NCBI GenBank assembly: GCA_030610155.1
Contig: JAUWSG010000007.1
Span: 1-37,406, forward strand
Direction of reading: 5' to 3'
DNA length: 37,406 nt
Source of the DNA: Gammaproteobacteria bacterium
GTDB lineage: Bacteria; Pseudomonadota; Gammaproteobacteria; SG8-11
Part shown: one piece after another, positions 1-9,180 of the stretch
Layout: every line of letters starts with the position of its first letter
Position numbering within the stretch: position 1 is the first letter of the stretch
Translations under genes and position numbers: made by a program
The notes under the pieces: model-generated
Databases searched by the model: none
What the model saw: only the letters and a program-made list of their open reading frames with translations
What the model was told of the DNA's origin: nothing

Positions 1-111
1 CAAAGGCGCAAAGTACGCAAAGGTAAATATAATTTTTTTGTTTAAAGAGAATGTAGTATGTTTTTAAATAATATAAGGTTTTCTTTGCGTACTTCGCGCC
101 TTTGCGGTGAA
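1..111. repeat. Palindromic repeat family A, copy 1 (cut by window start)
   Basis: The left arm (1-23, CAAAGGCGCAAAGTACGCAA...) and the right arm (about 81-111, ...GCGCCTTTGCGGTGAA) are inverted copies separated by about 57 AT-rich bases. The same arms recur at 28875-29057 and 30698-30829. The right arm ends about 10 bp beyond the stop codon of the minus-strand DUF2797 gene, so a transcript of that gene would carry the hairpin at its 3' end. The left arm lacks its first bases because the window starts inside it. Confidence 0.85.
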
Positions 112-120
112 TACAATCTT

Positions 121-945
121 TTAAAATACCACGTCAATCTCATACCCCGCGAATTTGCGGATGTTGAGCACACCACAGTCCAGGATCAGGTATTGTCCCT
201 TGATGCCTAAAAGTGTTCCGGATATTTCAGGTGTTTTATCAAAGTTCAGTGAGGAAATCTTTTCTGGGAATGCCTGCACCGGATAGTTGATGTTGGTTAT
301 ATCCTGATCAATTAATAATTCGATATTATCTTCACCCAGCTGTTGTCTGAGTTCATTGACCCTGGTGGCGGCCAAAGATAACAACGCATCCTTTTTTGCT
401 CTTAATTCATCGGCCGGTATATCGTGATTGGCCTGCAACATTTTGCGCCAGTTTGTTTTGTCTGAAACATGCTCTGACAAGGCGATTTCAATCAGTCCTG
501 ATTGTAAGCGGGTTTGTACTTTGAAAATGGGTATCGCCTGGGTGGCACCCTGATCTATCCAGCGAGTTGGTATCTGGGTATGGCGTGTGATACCGACCTT
601 GATGCCGGAACTGACCGCCAGATAAACATAATGGGGCTGCATACAGTGCTTCACTCCCCAATCAGGCTCACGGCATGTGCCCTGATCAAAATGACAACGT
701 TCCGGGCGAACAATACAAATATCACATTCGGCCAGTTTCTGGACGCAAGGAAAGCAATAACCCTGGTTATAGCTCTTCTTGATCAAGCGATTACAGGCAA
801 TACAATTAATCTTGCCCGTATGGGTTAACGTGATATTTCCCCCCAGGTGTGGATTGACGGGTAAGGAATCACTGCCGACAGGAAGTGCATATTGCACCGG
901 CATTTGTAATTCTGCCGTCATTTTTCGAATGTTACCTTGTGACAC
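121..945 (-). CDS. DUF2797 family zinc-ribbon-like protein
   Basis: A 274-residue protein matching the DUF2797 pattern as I know it: an N-terminal G-x-[IL]-x-KM segment, cysteine pairs at 48/51, 64/67 and 74/77, further cysteines at 84, 91 and 101, then YVYLAVSSGIKVGIT followed by PTRWIDQGA (about residues 106-133). The cysteines suggest bound zinc. The VYLA...KVGIT block loosely resembles the core of GIY-YIG-type domains, which is only an inference. The biochemical role is unknown to me. The start is a GTG at 945 with the Shine-Dalgarno-like AAGGGAG (954-960) 8 nt upstream; this gives the family N-terminus and leaves a clean divergent gap to the DUF349 gene. The frame stays open to an ATG at 1251, but that would overlap the divergent gene. 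Confidence 0.88.
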   Translation of the reverse strand: MSQGNIRKMTAELQMPVQYALPVGSDSLPVNPHLGGNITLTHTGKINCIACNRLIKKSYNQGYCFPCVQKLAECDICIVRPERCHFDQGTCREPDWGVKHCMQPHYVYLAVSSGIKVGITRHTQIPTRWIDQGATQAIPIFKVQTRLQSGLIEIALSEHVSDKTNWRKMLQANHDIPADELRAKKDALLSLAATRVNELRQQLGEDNIELLIDQDITNINYPVQAFPEKISSLNFDKTPEISGTLLGIKGQYLILDCGVLNIRKFAGYEIDVVF

Positions 946-1075
946 GTTCGGGTCTCCCTTTAATTGGTGTATTATTCTGGAATCGACAGCTGGACGCGAG
1001 TGAAATCCTGATGGTCTGACTGAGTTTATATAACTATTTTTATACAGGTTTTTTGTAATTAATTTCGGATGATAT

Positions 1076-4000
1076 ATGGCACTTAAAAAATTATTAAAGC
1101 CCTTTTTCAAACCTAAATGGCAGCATAAAAAAGCGGATGTTCGCAAACAGGCGTTGCGTTCACTGAATGCACAAAAGTCACAGGATTTGCCCATCATCGA
1201 ACAATTGGCAATGGGTGACCTGGATGCAAGTGTACGCCGTTTGGCGGTCAAGCGTGTCCTTGATCTGGATAAGTTATTACAAATTGCGGCAAACGATACT
1301 GATAAAAGCGTCTGCCAGGCGGCAACAACACGTTTTAATAATCTGTTTGCGGGTCTTGAAGCGAATGGGCCTGAGCTATCAGCGCGGCTGGTGCGCCTGG
1401 AAGCAGTAAAAGATCAGGCGCTTATTGAGTTTCTCAGCAAGCAGGGCAAGGAAACTGCATTACGTCTGGCAACCCTGGCGCATCTGGACAGGGAAGCTTT
1501 ACTCGGGGATATCGCCATTCATGATCCGGATCCGGATGTGCGCCTGGCGGCGGTCGATAGAATCAGCAAGCAGTCAACACTGGAACGTGTATTGAAAAAT
1601 ACCCGTTCAAAAGACAAAAAGGTCAGCAAACAGGTAAAACAGAAAATTGCAATCCACGAAGCCGAACAGGCACGTCCAACACGATTAACGCAACGGGCCA
1701 GGCAATGTTGTATTGAGCTCGAAGCCATGCGCAATACCGGGAACCGGGTAAATGCCAGCAAGCAACTGCAAGACATTGAAACAAACTGGCAGACAGCCCG
1801 TGAGGAATGGGATGAGCATATCAATGAAGCCTGGGATGAGGCGCTCACCACGCGTTATACAGGCGCCAGGGCAGATGTTGTTAGCAAGCTTGAAGAACAT
1901 GAAAAGCAGTTAGAGAAAAAAAAGGTACTGGAAGCTGAACGTTACCCGCTAAGAGCAGCTAAAACGGCCTGGTGTGAGGAATTGGAGCAAACGCTGACAG
2001 ATTTACAGCAAGCTGGATTATCTGCCCGCGAAATCAGCTCGCAAACACAACAGGCAATCGATGCGAAGCGGGCAAAATGGAAAGAATCAGCTGAACTATC
2101 CCCTGAAGAGGAGTCGTCGCTTTATTCCCGTTTTAATACTGCATGCCAATCACTGGAACAGCTGACAGAAGAAACAGACCAGCGCCAGGCGTTAGGTAAC
2201 AGATTGCAGGCACTGGTGGATTCAATAAAACAACAGCTGGAAAACCCTCGACCTGTCACGTCTGCAGCAGTAGCAAAACTGGAAAACCGTTGGGAAAAAG
2301 ATAAACAGGCTGCTGCAAAGGTAGCTGAATTTCAGGCCCGGTATTCTGTTCAGGACTTGCTCAAACAAATACATGGCAGGTTATCGGCAGAACAGGAAGA
2401 ACGAAAACAGAATATTGAAAAATTAAAGGTATCTGTGATCAGCCTGGAAGAGGCGCTTGAGCAGGGCAAATCCCGGCAGGCGATTAAATTACAGCAAAAA
2501 GCACAAAAAATACTGAAAAATATGCCGCCACCAGATGTTCAGGTTGTGGGTAAACAAGGGTTAGATCGTCGCTTGAATGCGTTAACGAAGCAAATTAATG
2601 AGTTACGGGACTGGAAACGTTGGGCAAGTACCCCATTGAAAGAAACGCTGGTAGAAGAGATGGAAGCATTGGTGGCGGATTTGAGTCGCGATGAAAACAA
2701 ACATACGGATATTGCGATGTTGGCCAGTCAGATCAGGTATGCGCGTGCTGAATGGAAGAAGCTGGGTGAATCGGAGCCTGATTCGGCAGAAGCACTTTGG
2801 GAGCGTTTTGATCAGGCATGTAACCGCGCCTATGAACCTTGTCAGGTCAGTTTTGACGAACAGTCGCAGGCCCGAGCTGAAAACATGGCAAAAAGACAAG
2901 TGATATGCAATGAGTTAGAACGCTTTCTGGATACTGCTGACTGGGAGACTGTGAATTGGAAAAAAGCCGAACGCATATTACGCGTCGCCCGGCATGAGTG
3001 GAATAATGCCGGGACGGTAAACAGAAAGGATTGGGCAACGCTAAACAAGCGATTTCATGGTGCGATGCAGACATTACAGCAAAAGACGATTGAAGAACGC
3101 AGCAGAAATGTGTTGTTGAAGGAGAATCTGATCAAGCAGGTCGACAAATTAATACTCTCTCTGGATGAAAATAACGGTGCAACAAACCTTGATGAAGTTA
3201 TTGGTAAGGTAAAAAACATACAAGTTAAGTGGAAAGAGGTGGGCGTTTCAACAAAGGAAAGTAAACTCTGGAAACAATTCAGAGCCGCTTGTGATGCGGT
3301 TTTCGAGCGTCGACAAGCGCAGTTCCAGGCTAATGAGCAGGTATTACAGGAGAATTTATCAGTAAAACAGGCGATTTGTGAATTACTGGAAAGCCTGTCT
3401 CGACGTGAGGGGGATACTTTTAAGCAAACGCGTGGAGAATTTGAGAAGGCGAAAAAAGACTGGGTAAAATCAGGACAGGTGCCCCGTGATGCTTTGAAAG
3501 CGATAAATCAGCGTTACAAAAAAGCAATTGCGGCTTATCAAGAAAAAGAACATCAAAGTATCATCGCAGAAAAGCAGGAACAGCTTAATATTTTGATTCA
3601 TAAAGTAAAATTATGTGAAGAAGTGGAGCTTCTTGGCGCTGAAATAATTGAAAACAAGTTTGAGATGGGTGATGGGCTGGAAAAACTTCATTCAATTCAA
3701 AAGCAATGGCAGGAAACGGCTACGATGGATGATCACACTGAGCAGGCGATACAGGCACGATTTCAGGATGCAATTAATGTGGTGATCGGCTTTTCACGCG
3801 GAGATAGCCAGGATATTAAAAATCAGCTGGATGAAACAAAACGCAGCAATTTTGCCCTCAGACAAATAATGTGTATCCGCATGGAGATCATGGCCGGTGT
3901 TGATTCTTCTGTAGAAGACAGGAAAATGCGCATGGAATACCAGGTGTCTCAACTCGCGGACAAAATGAAACAAGGCGATATTCTGGAGAAGGAAGACAGA

Positions 4001-4141
4001 CTCAAGTCTGAATCAGCAGAGGCGTTTTCGTTGTTACACGAGTGGTCGACTACGGGGCCGGTACCCGACGATCAGTTGTCGCAATTGGTTCGACGGTTTG
4101 AGGCGGCACGTTCAGCATTTTTAATGAAAAATACGGAGTAA
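1076..4141 (+). CDS. Large DUF349 repeat protein with HEAT-like N-terminus
   Basis: A 1021-residue, strongly charged, helix-rich protein without signal peptide or membrane segment, so probably cytoplasmic. The first 200 residues contain HEAT-like helical pairs (phrases such as DLDASVRRLAVKRV and DPDPDVRLAAVDRI). The remainder carries about eight or nine repeats of the DUF349 type: long helices around a conserved Trp (KW/EW) followed by a [RQ]F-x-x-A motif, for example AEWKKLGES...LWERFDQAC and VKWKEVGVS...LWKQFRAAC. The molecular role of DUF349 proteins is not settled. The ATG at 1076 has only a weak ribosome site. The gene is divergent from DUF2797 (130 bp between starts) and ends at a bidirectional terminator at 4261-4283. 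Confidence 0.88.
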   Translation: MALKKLLKPFFKPKWQHKKADVRKQALRSLNAQKSQDLPIIEQLAMGDLDASVRRLAVKRVLDLDKLLQIAANDTDKSVCQAATTRFNNLFAGLEANGPELSARLVRLEAVKDQALIEFLSKQGKETALRLATLAHLDREALLGDIAIHDPDPDVRLAAVDRISKQSTLERVLKNTRSKDKKVSKQVKQKIAIHEAEQARPTRLTQRARQCCIELEAMRNTGNRVNASKQLQDIETNWQTAREEWDEHINEAWDEALTTRYTGARADVVSKLEEHEKQLEKKKVLEAERYPLRAAKTAWCEELEQTLTDLQQAGLSAREISSQTQQAIDAKRAKWKESAELSPEEESSLYSRFNTACQSLEQLTEETDQRQALGNRLQALVDSIKQQLENPRPVTSAAVAKLENRWEKDKQAAAKVAEFQARYSVQDLLKQIHGRLSAEQEERKQNIEKLKVSVISLEEALEQGKSRQAIKLQQKAQKILKNMPPPDVQVVGKQGLDRRLNALTKQINELRDWKRWASTPLKETLVEEMEALVADLSRDENKHTDIAMLASQIRYARAEWKKLGESEPDSAEALWERFDQACNRAYEPCQVSFDEQSQARAENMAKRQVICNELERFLDTADWETVNWKKAERILRVARHEWNNAGTVNRKDWATLNKRFHGAMQTLQQKTIEERSRNVLLKENLIKQVDKLILSLDENNGATNLDEVIGKVKNIQVKWKEVGVSTKESKLWKQFRAACDAVFERRQAQFQANEQVLQENLSVKQAICELLESLSRREGDTFKQTRGEFEKAKKDWVKSGQVPRDALKAINQRYKKAIAAYQEKEHQSIIAEKQEQLNILIHKVKLCEEVELLGAEIIENKFEMGDGLEKLHSIQKQWQETATMDDHTEQAIQARFQDAINVVIGFSRGDSQDIKNQLDETKRSNFALRQIMCIRMEIMAGVDSSVEDRKMRMEYQVSQLADKMKQGDILEKEDRLKSESAEAFSLLHEWSTTGPVPDDQLSQLVRRFEAARSAFLMKNTE

Positions 4142-4260
4142 ACCAGGCGTATCCGGGATTGACAGGTGTTTCATCTGTTGGTCTGATAGCCTGCTAAAGA
4201 CTGCATATATAGTCTATTTGTAATGATAAAGCGCTGAAAATACAGGTGCCAGATAAAACA

Positions 4261-4285
4261 AAAGGCCCGCAATGCGGGCCTTTCT
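4261..4285. terminator. Bidirectional Rho-independent terminator
   Basis: The stem AAAGGCCCGC / GCGGGCCTTT has a three-base AAT loop. It is followed by CTTTT on the plus strand and by TTGTTTT on the minus strand. It lies between the converging DUF349 gene and the histone-like gene and can serve both. Confidence 0.88.
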
Positions 4286-4309
4286 TTTACCAAGCTTTAA
4301 GCTTAAAGA

Positions 4310-4621
4310 TTAACGCTTTTTCTTAGCGGTCTTCTTTTTAGCTTTCTTCTTAGCTACTTTCTTTTTAGCCTTTTTCTTGGCTACTTTCTTTTTAGCTTTC
4401 TTCTTAGCTACTTTCTTTTTAGCCTTTTTCTTGGCTACTTTCTTTTTAGCCTTTTTCTTGGCTACTTTCTTTTTAGCTTTTTTCTTAGCTACTTTCTTTT
4501 TAGTAGCTTTTTTCTTAGCTACTTTCTTTTTAGTAGCTTTTTTCTTAGCTACTTTCTTCTTCGTAGTTACCTTCTTCTTAGCTACCTTCTTCTTGGTAGC
4601 TGCTTTCTTTTTCTTAGCCAT
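4310..4621 (-). CDS. Histone H1-like Lys/Ala/Val repeat DNA-binding protein
   Basis: A 103-residue protein made almost only of Lys, Ala, Val and a few Thr, arranged as near-perfect KKKVAKKKA repeats, ending KTAKKKR. Such compositions occur in bacterial histone H1-like proteins (the C-terminal part of AlgP, Hc2-type proteins), which bind DNA through charge and can act in nucleoid compaction. The start is the ATG at 4621, with a GGAGGA site 8 nt upstream; an upstream in-frame ATG at 4654 lacks this. The coding repeats make a 27-bp DNA tandem repeat, so length variation between strains is likely. The complementary frame is also open (poly-Phe/Leu) but is an artefact of the repeat. Function is inferred from composition only. 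Confidence 0.85.
   Translation of the reverse strand: MAKKKKAATKKKVAKKKVTTKKKVAKKKATKKKVAKKKATKKKVAKKKAKKKVAKKKAKKKVAKKKAKKKVAKKKAKKKVAKKKAKKKVAKKKAKKKTAKKKR
4353..4547. repeat. 27/30-bp coding tandem repeat in the histone-like gene
   Basis: Five 27-bp units (4353-4487), starting GCTACTTTCTTTTTAGC on the plus strand, are followed by two 30-bp units (4488-4547) that carry an extra TAG triplet (a Thr or equivalent codon on the coding strand). The units differ by a few silent changes. All lengths are multiples of three, so gain or loss of units keeps the frame. Confidence 0.85.
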
Positions 4622-4654
4622 ACTTTGGATCCTCCGGTTAATGTACGTACTCAT

Positions 4655-5354
4655 GCAAGAGTATAGTCAAATAGTTTAAATAGTCCATAATTTTTCGATA
4701 CTTATGCGTTTGCTTTCAATCAAGCTGTGAATATTAGCGGCCAACAAGTTTTAATTCTTTAGAATTTAGATACTTTTTTGCTCTTAAGTGTTAATTTTTT
4801 TAAAAATTTTGCCTTTCAACTAACTAATTTCTTAAAATTTATTAGTTGAAAGGCAAAATATTATAAAAATAATCACTAAATTGAGTTTTGAAGAGTGAAA
4901 AATATGTTTTTATGACTCAAACAGTGCAATTTTTATAAAATATTTTGAAATGTTTAACAAAAATCATGTTTAAAGTAAAAAATTGAAGAATATTGACTGT
5001 TGAGAAGCAATATTATGCTTTTATTAATAAAAAATGTGCTCTCAGCGTGTGTTGTACGTGTTACGAATGATAATTTTTAGAAAATTTTGTTATATGGGAG
5101 CAGGAAACTAACTGTTTTTACGTTTTGTATCTGTTCATAGTTGTAAATTTACAAAAAATTGAGTTAAGAAGCACTTAATGGGTGTAATTGCGGTGTGATT
5201 AGTGTGATGAAGTACGCAAATGATGTGTCACAGGACTCTTTTTTGATGTTCAACGCAATATTTTAGTTTTTGTTAGACATATTTTGTTGTTTGATTGTTT
5301 TATTTCAGTTCATTTAGTAAAATTTGCGCCCTTTTAGCATTTCCGATAGCCATT
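4655..5354. other. AT-rich intergenic region before prfC
   Basis: About 700 bp with very low GC and no convincing gene. It must hold the promoters of the divergent histone-like gene and prfC. The only strong structure is the long inverted repeat at 4806-4859. No well-formed sigma70 promoter with good spacing was recognised. Confidence 0.7.
4806..4859. repeat. Long perfect hairpin in AT-rich gap
   Basis: A 17-bp perfect inverted repeat, ATTTTGCCTTTCAACTA (4806-4822) against TAGTTGAAAGGCAAAAT (4843-4859), with further partial pairing inside the 20-base loop. On the minus strand it is followed by a short T-run. It could be a terminator of an unseen small RNA or a protein-binding palindrome. No gene lies directly beside it. 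Confidence 0.7.
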
Positions 5355-6938
5355 ATGACTGATTTCAACAACGAAATAGCCCGTCGACGTACGTTCGCAA
5401 TCATCTCTCATCCTGATGCGGGTAAAACCACGCTGACTGAAAAACTTTTACTGTTCGGTGGCGCAATTCAACTGGCAGGGACAGTCAAGGGACGAAAAGC
5501 GGCTCGACATGCAACGTCGGACTGGATGGAGCTGGAAAAGCAACGCGGTATCTCGGTGACCACGTCTGTTATGCAGTTCCCGTTCAAAGATAAAATGTTT
5601 AATCTGCTGGACACGCCCGGGCACGAGGATTTCTCTGAGGATACCTATCGCACATTGACGGCAGTTGATGCTGCGTTAATGGTGATTGACTGTGCCAAGG
5701 GTGTTGAGGCCCGCACTGTCAAATTGATGGAAGTATGCCGCTTGCGTAATACACCTATCATTACGTTTATTAATAAACTGGACCGTGAGGGCCGTGACCC
5801 CATCGAGTTACTGGATGAAGTTGAAGAAGTCCTGAATATCCAGTGTGCCCCGATTACCTGGCCAATTGGTATGGGCTCCAGATTCAAGGGGGTTTTTAAC
5901 TTGCATGATGACCGTATTCACATGTTTAGCCCGCAACATGGTGGCAGGATACAGGCAGGAGAGCTGATCCAGGGACTGGACAATAAATTACTTGATGAAA
6001 AAATCGGTGCTGATGTTGCAGAGGAAATAAGAGAAGAAATTGAGCTGGTCAAAGGGGCAAGTCATGCATTTGATCTGGATGCCTTTTTGGCAGGCAAGCT
6101 TTCACCGGTATTTTTTGGTTCAGCGATTAACAATTTTGGCGTGAATGAATTGCTGGAAGCATTTTCGCAATATGCGCCGCCACCAAAGGTGCATGAGACC
6201 CGAACGCGAGAGGTCAATCCTGAGGAAGAAAAGTTCACCGGCTTCGTATTCAAGATTCAGGCAAACATGGACCCCGCCCACCGGGATCGTGTGGCCTTTT
6301 TACGAGTCTGTTCCGGAATATATACTGATGGAATAAAGATGCTTCAGGTCAGAACAGGTAAGAATGTGAAAATTAATAAAGCCATCACCTTCATGGCGGG
6401 TGATCGTGCGCAGGTCGAGACCGCTTATCCCGGCGATATTATCGGACTGCATAACCATGGCACTATTCAGATTGGTGATACCTTCACGCAAGGTGAAGAC
6501 TTGAAGTTCATTGGTATTCCACATTTTGCACCTGAATTGTTCAGGCGGGCGCGTCTACGTGATCCTCTGCGCCTCAAAGCGCTTCAGAAAGGTCTGGATC
6601 AACTTTGTGAAGAAGGCGCTTCACAGTTGTTTAAACCGCTTAGTAGTAATGAGCTGATTGTGGGTGCGGTGGGTGTTTTGCAGTTTGATGTTGTTGTTTA
6701 TCGGTTACAACATGAATACGGCGTCGAATTTACATTTGAAAGTGTTAATGTGACGACTGCGCGTTGGGTTCAGTGTGATGATGACAAGATGTTAGAAAAT
6801 TTCAGGAGAAAGGCATTTGATAACCTGGCAATAGATGGTAATGGCAACCTTACCTATCTGGCACCTAGTCGGGTCAATCTGGATTTAACAATAGAGAGAT
6901 GGCCTGATATTCGTTTTGAGGCGACAAGCGAGCATTAG
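5355..6938 (+). CDS. prfC: Peptide chain release factor 3 (RF3)
   Basis: A 527-residue translational GTPase, close to the 529 residues of E. coli RF3. RF3 recycles RF1 and RF2 from the ribosome after peptide release. The G1 loop is [10 protein letters not shown]3 is DTPGHEDF and G4 is NKLDRE; the RF3-typical stretch [24 protein letters not shown] follows G1. The start is taken at the ATG at 5355 ([14 protein letters not shown]), which matches RF3 proteins; an in-frame TTG at 5295 would add 20 residues not seen in the family. There is no strong Shine-Dalgarno site. It is a single gene flanked by long AT-rich gaps. Confidence 0.97.
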   Translation: MTDFNNEIARRRTFAIISHPDAGKTTLTEKLLLFGGAIQLAGTVKGRKAARHATSDWMELEKQRGISVTTSVMQFPFKDKMFNLLDTPGHEDFSEDTYRTLTAVDAALMVIDCAKGVEARTVKLMEVCRLRNTPIITFINKLDREGRDPIELLDEVEEVLNIQCAPITWPIGMGSRFKGVFNLHDDRIHMFSPQHGGRIQAGELIQGLDNKLLDEKIGADVAEEIREEIELVKGASHAFDLDAFLAGKLSPVFFGSAINNFGVNELLEAFSQYAPPPKVHETRTREVNPEEEKFTGFVFKIQANMDPAHRDRVAFLRVCSGIYTDGIKMLQVRTGKNVKINKAITFMAGDRAQVETAYPGDIIGLHNHGTIQIGDTFTQGEDLKFIGIPHFAPELFRRARLRDPLRLKALQKGLDQLCEEGASQLFKPLSSNELIVGAVGVLQFDVVVYRLQHEYGVEFTFESVNVTTARWVQCDDDKMLENFRRKAFDNLAIDGNGNLTYLAPSRVNLDLTIERWPDIRFEATSEH

Positions 6939-7549
6939 AAAAGTGGGCTATATATTCTCTGGTTCGGTTTATTTTTTTATTAATCGCCAGAATATTAAAC
7001 GAGCAACAGGTCGTGTTCAGCTTGTTTTTTCACATAAATAAAATTAATTGCATTTGTTGATAACGCATTCCCCCTTCATATTTTTACCTGTCTTTTTACC
7101 TGCTATGCAGAGACCTTGTTGACACAATAAATATCTTGCGCTCGCTTAAAAATAAAAATCCAACTATATTTTGTTGATGCCCGGTTTTGTGATGGGCTAT
7201 CTGATAGCACTTATATAAAAGAGCTAACTCATAATCCGGGTAATGACATGGGTTGCGTTTTTATCTTTACACTTTCACGATCCGGCATTTAATTTGAATT
7301 GCATAGATTACATGGCGTGTCTCTTGTTTAGCACAAAGGGTGTTATGAGAGTATTGCGGCTATTAGTTATATTTATGGTTGAGAAATAATTTAATGGATT
7401 CGATTCGACCTGGTGATACTTGCGAGCCAGGTGTCATGTAGGTGAACCAACGAGTTGAGCGTAAAAATATTCCCGTTAACCGAGAACGTTTAAATCGCGT
7501 TAACGCAATACAAAACGATCCATCTTCCAACTTAGCGCTCGATCACGGG

Positions 7550-7582
7550 TGATTGATCAAAAATCAATCATGCTGATTGATT
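7550..7582. repeat. Mutually exclusive ATTGAT hairpins
   Basis: Three arms: TGATTGAT (7550-7557), ATCAATCA (7563-7570) and TGATTGATT (7574-7582). The middle arm can pair with either neighbour; the 3' option has a 9-bp stem with a 3-base loop and is followed by GTTTAAAT. This has the form of an attenuator, but no leader peptide or adjacent gene supports that. Confidence 0.45.
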
Positions 7583-7732
7583 GTTTAAATATTAAGCAAT
7601 ATGAGCCCGAAAGTGACTAATCGTTATAAATGCGCGCATTTAGCCGGTAACTATATGAAAATAAAGAGTATTTCAACTGATTTGCAATGTTTATCGCGGT
7701 TAATATGATGTAACACTATGATTATAATAGAT

Positions 7733-8057
7733 TTATAGCGAAAAAGATGGAAGTTGTAAGTGCCTATATATAGTAGGCGCTAAAAAACAAATTCTAACCT
7801 GAATGTTGTCAAAATCCCGCCTGATATGTGGTGTATCATAGCCGGCTTGTAAATAGTGAACCTGGGCGCGTATTTCGTACCTGTGGCGAGGGCAGGATGC
7901 GTAGGCTTTGAATTCAAACGAAATTTTTTCCAGTCGGCAATACAGCCCGTGCTGTCTTCCTGAAAAATACCCTCTGTGAATTCAAATCCGGGCGTGAAGA
8001 AACTCTTTTTTGGTGAGAAATACAGGCTAATGCCCTTTAACGATGCAAGCTCGCATT
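7733..8057 (-). pseudogene. Possible frameshifted gene remnant
   Basis: Reading the minus strand, an ATG at 8057 opens MRACIVKG and then stops. A neighbouring frame continues ISLYFSPKKSFFTPGFEF up to DWKK at a run of six A (7924-7929). A third frame continues SFEFKAYASCPRHRYEIRAQ to about HIRRDFDNIQVRI and stops at 7733. One base removed near 8036 and one added in the A-run would give a single product of about 107 residues. The stretch is less AT-rich than its surroundings. I recognise no family. It may instead be chance open frames, so confidence is low. Confidence 0.3.
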
Positions 8058-8090
8058 ATTTATATTGTACAAGCATGGAACAAAAGTAGG

Positions 8091-8096
8091 TATAAT
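8091..8096 (+). promoter_or_regulatory. Candidate -10 element of the gsp operon
   Basis: A consensus TATAAT lies about 90 bp upstream of gspC. The best -35 match, TTGTAC (8065-8070), is at a poor 20-bp spacing, so this is only a candidate. Confidence 0.35.
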
Positions 8097-8184
8097 TGGC
8101 CTAAAATCAGATACATATGTATGATTACGGTAATTTTGATTAAGTTTTTGAGTAAGTGGTCCGAATAGTGAGAAATTGCATCAG

Positions 8185-9099
8185 ATGAGCAGGGATTGGA
8201 AGGCGGTTATACAGCCTTTGATCAATAGCGGTGTTATCGGTCGGTTGCCTATGGCGGCCAATATTGTATTGGTTATTGCGCTAGCGTATACGTTTGCCCA
8301 GTTAACCTGGAAAGTGTTGCCGCTACCGGAATTAAATGAATCTTTACCTGTTATTGATGTTAAAAAAATTAGCATAGCAGGGAAAAGTGGAGAGAAAACA
8401 AAACAGACATCCGTTAGTCAATTGCATTTGTTTGGTGAGGCGAAAGTTGAAAGGCAAAGCAAGAAAGTAGCGCGGGCAAGCAAGGCACCTATCACGCGTC
8501 TTAACCTGACCTTGCGAGGTGTTATTGCATCCGGGTCACCTGACGTTGCTAAAGCTATCATTGCGGATTCAACTGGACATGAAAATTTCTATTCCCTGGG
8601 CGCAAAAATACCGGGGGGCGCCATACTCGAAGAAATTCATGTCAGTCACGTAATATTAAAACGTAATAATCGTTTGGAAACATTACAGTTACCTAAAGAA
8701 GTCCCTAAAAACCAGTCATTCAGAGGCAAACGCAGGACAAGCAGATCAACAGCAGCAAGGATTTCAAGCTCTGCCAATAAAGATACCGGCACTTTATTGC
8801 GTGAATACCGGGAGACACTAAAGACGGATCCGCAACAATTAATGGATCTGGTCCGGACACAGCCTTATAGAGAAAATGGCAAGCTGGTGGGTTATAAAAT
8901 ACGGCCGGGTAAAGACAGAAAGTTGTTACGCAAGTTTGGCCTGAGATCAGGTGATGTCGTCACGGCAGTCAATGGTGTCGCATTGGATAATCCAATAAAA
9001 GGACTTGAGATATTAAGAGATCTGTCAACCTCCAGTCAGGTGTCTGTCAGTATAAAACGAAATGGTATCGCGCAAAACTTATCATTTCAAATTGATTAG
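8185..9099 (+). CDS. gspC: Type II secretion protein GspC
   Basis: A 304-residue inner-membrane protein that links the cytoplasmic-membrane platform of the type II secretion system to the secretin. It has a short cytoplasmic N-terminus, one membrane segment (about 24-42), a periplasmic homology region (about 72-175, with LNLTLRGVIA, AIIAD, YSLGAKIPGGAILEEI and VILKRNNRLETLQLP) and a C-terminal PDZ-like domain (about 210-304, with GLRSGDVVTAVNGVAL). The ATG at 8185 is chosen; an in-frame TTG at 8176 is possible and neither has a strong ribosome site. It is the first gene of the gspCDEF run, 81 bp before gspD. Confidence 0.95.
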   Translation: MSRDWKAVIQPLINSGVIGRLPMAANIVLVIALAYTFAQLTWKVLPLPELNESLPVIDVKKISIAGKSGEKTKQTSVSQLHLFGEAKVERQSKKVARASKAPITRLNLTLRGVIASGSPDVAKAIIADSTGHENFYSLGAKIPGGAILEEIHVSHVILKRNNRLETLQLPKEVPKNQSFRGKRRTSRSTAARISSSANKDTGTLLREYRETLKTDPQQLMDLVRTQPYRENGKLVGYKIRPGKDRKLLRKFGLRSGDVVTAVNGVALDNPIKGLEILRDLSTSSQVSVSIKRNGIAQNLSFQID

Positions 9100-9180
9100 A
9101 GCAGGCCGTAAAGGACTGTGTAATAACAATGAGTAAACAAACTAATTATAAGAATTGATTTATATTGAGGTTAAGGTCTT

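Larger units (their letters stand above)
6939..8184. other. 1.2-kb intergenic region between prfC and gspC
   Basis: No intact gene was found. Contents: a small stem (ACCTGG/CCAGGT, 7408-7432), an inverted GTTAAC pair (7474-7505), overlapping ATTGAT hairpins (7550-7582), a possible frameshifted gene remnant on the minus strand (7733-8057) and a TATAAT hexamer (8091-8096) that may belong to the gsp promoter. Confidence 0.65.

Noticed and set aside
514-1003. Two plus-strand open frames opposite the DUF2797 gene
   Set aside because: They are shadows of the cysteine-rich minus-strand gene, with no ribosome site or recognisable protein features.
946-1251. Upstream extension of the DUF2797 reading frame to an ATG at 1251
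   Set aside because: It would overlap the divergent DUF349 gene and gives residues unlike the family; the GTG at 945 has a proper ribosome site.
4377-4679. Plus-strand open frame rich in Phe and Leu
   Set aside because: It is the complement of the Lys-rich tandem repeat; the minus-strand reading has the ribosome site and a known protein type.
5190-5232. TGTGA and TCACA words upstream of prfC considered as a CRP site
   Set aside because: The half-sites are not at the required 6-bp spacing.
7383-7560. Resemblance to the 5' part of tmRNA (TGGATTCGA, then TTGCGA, CAGGTGTCATG and GTAAAAA, and a tag-like NDPSSNLALD frame)
   Set aside because: No tRNA-like 3' half, no matching acceptor stem and no CCA end could be found nearby, and the local sequence folds as its own hairpin. 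Probably coincidence; a covariance-model search would settle it.
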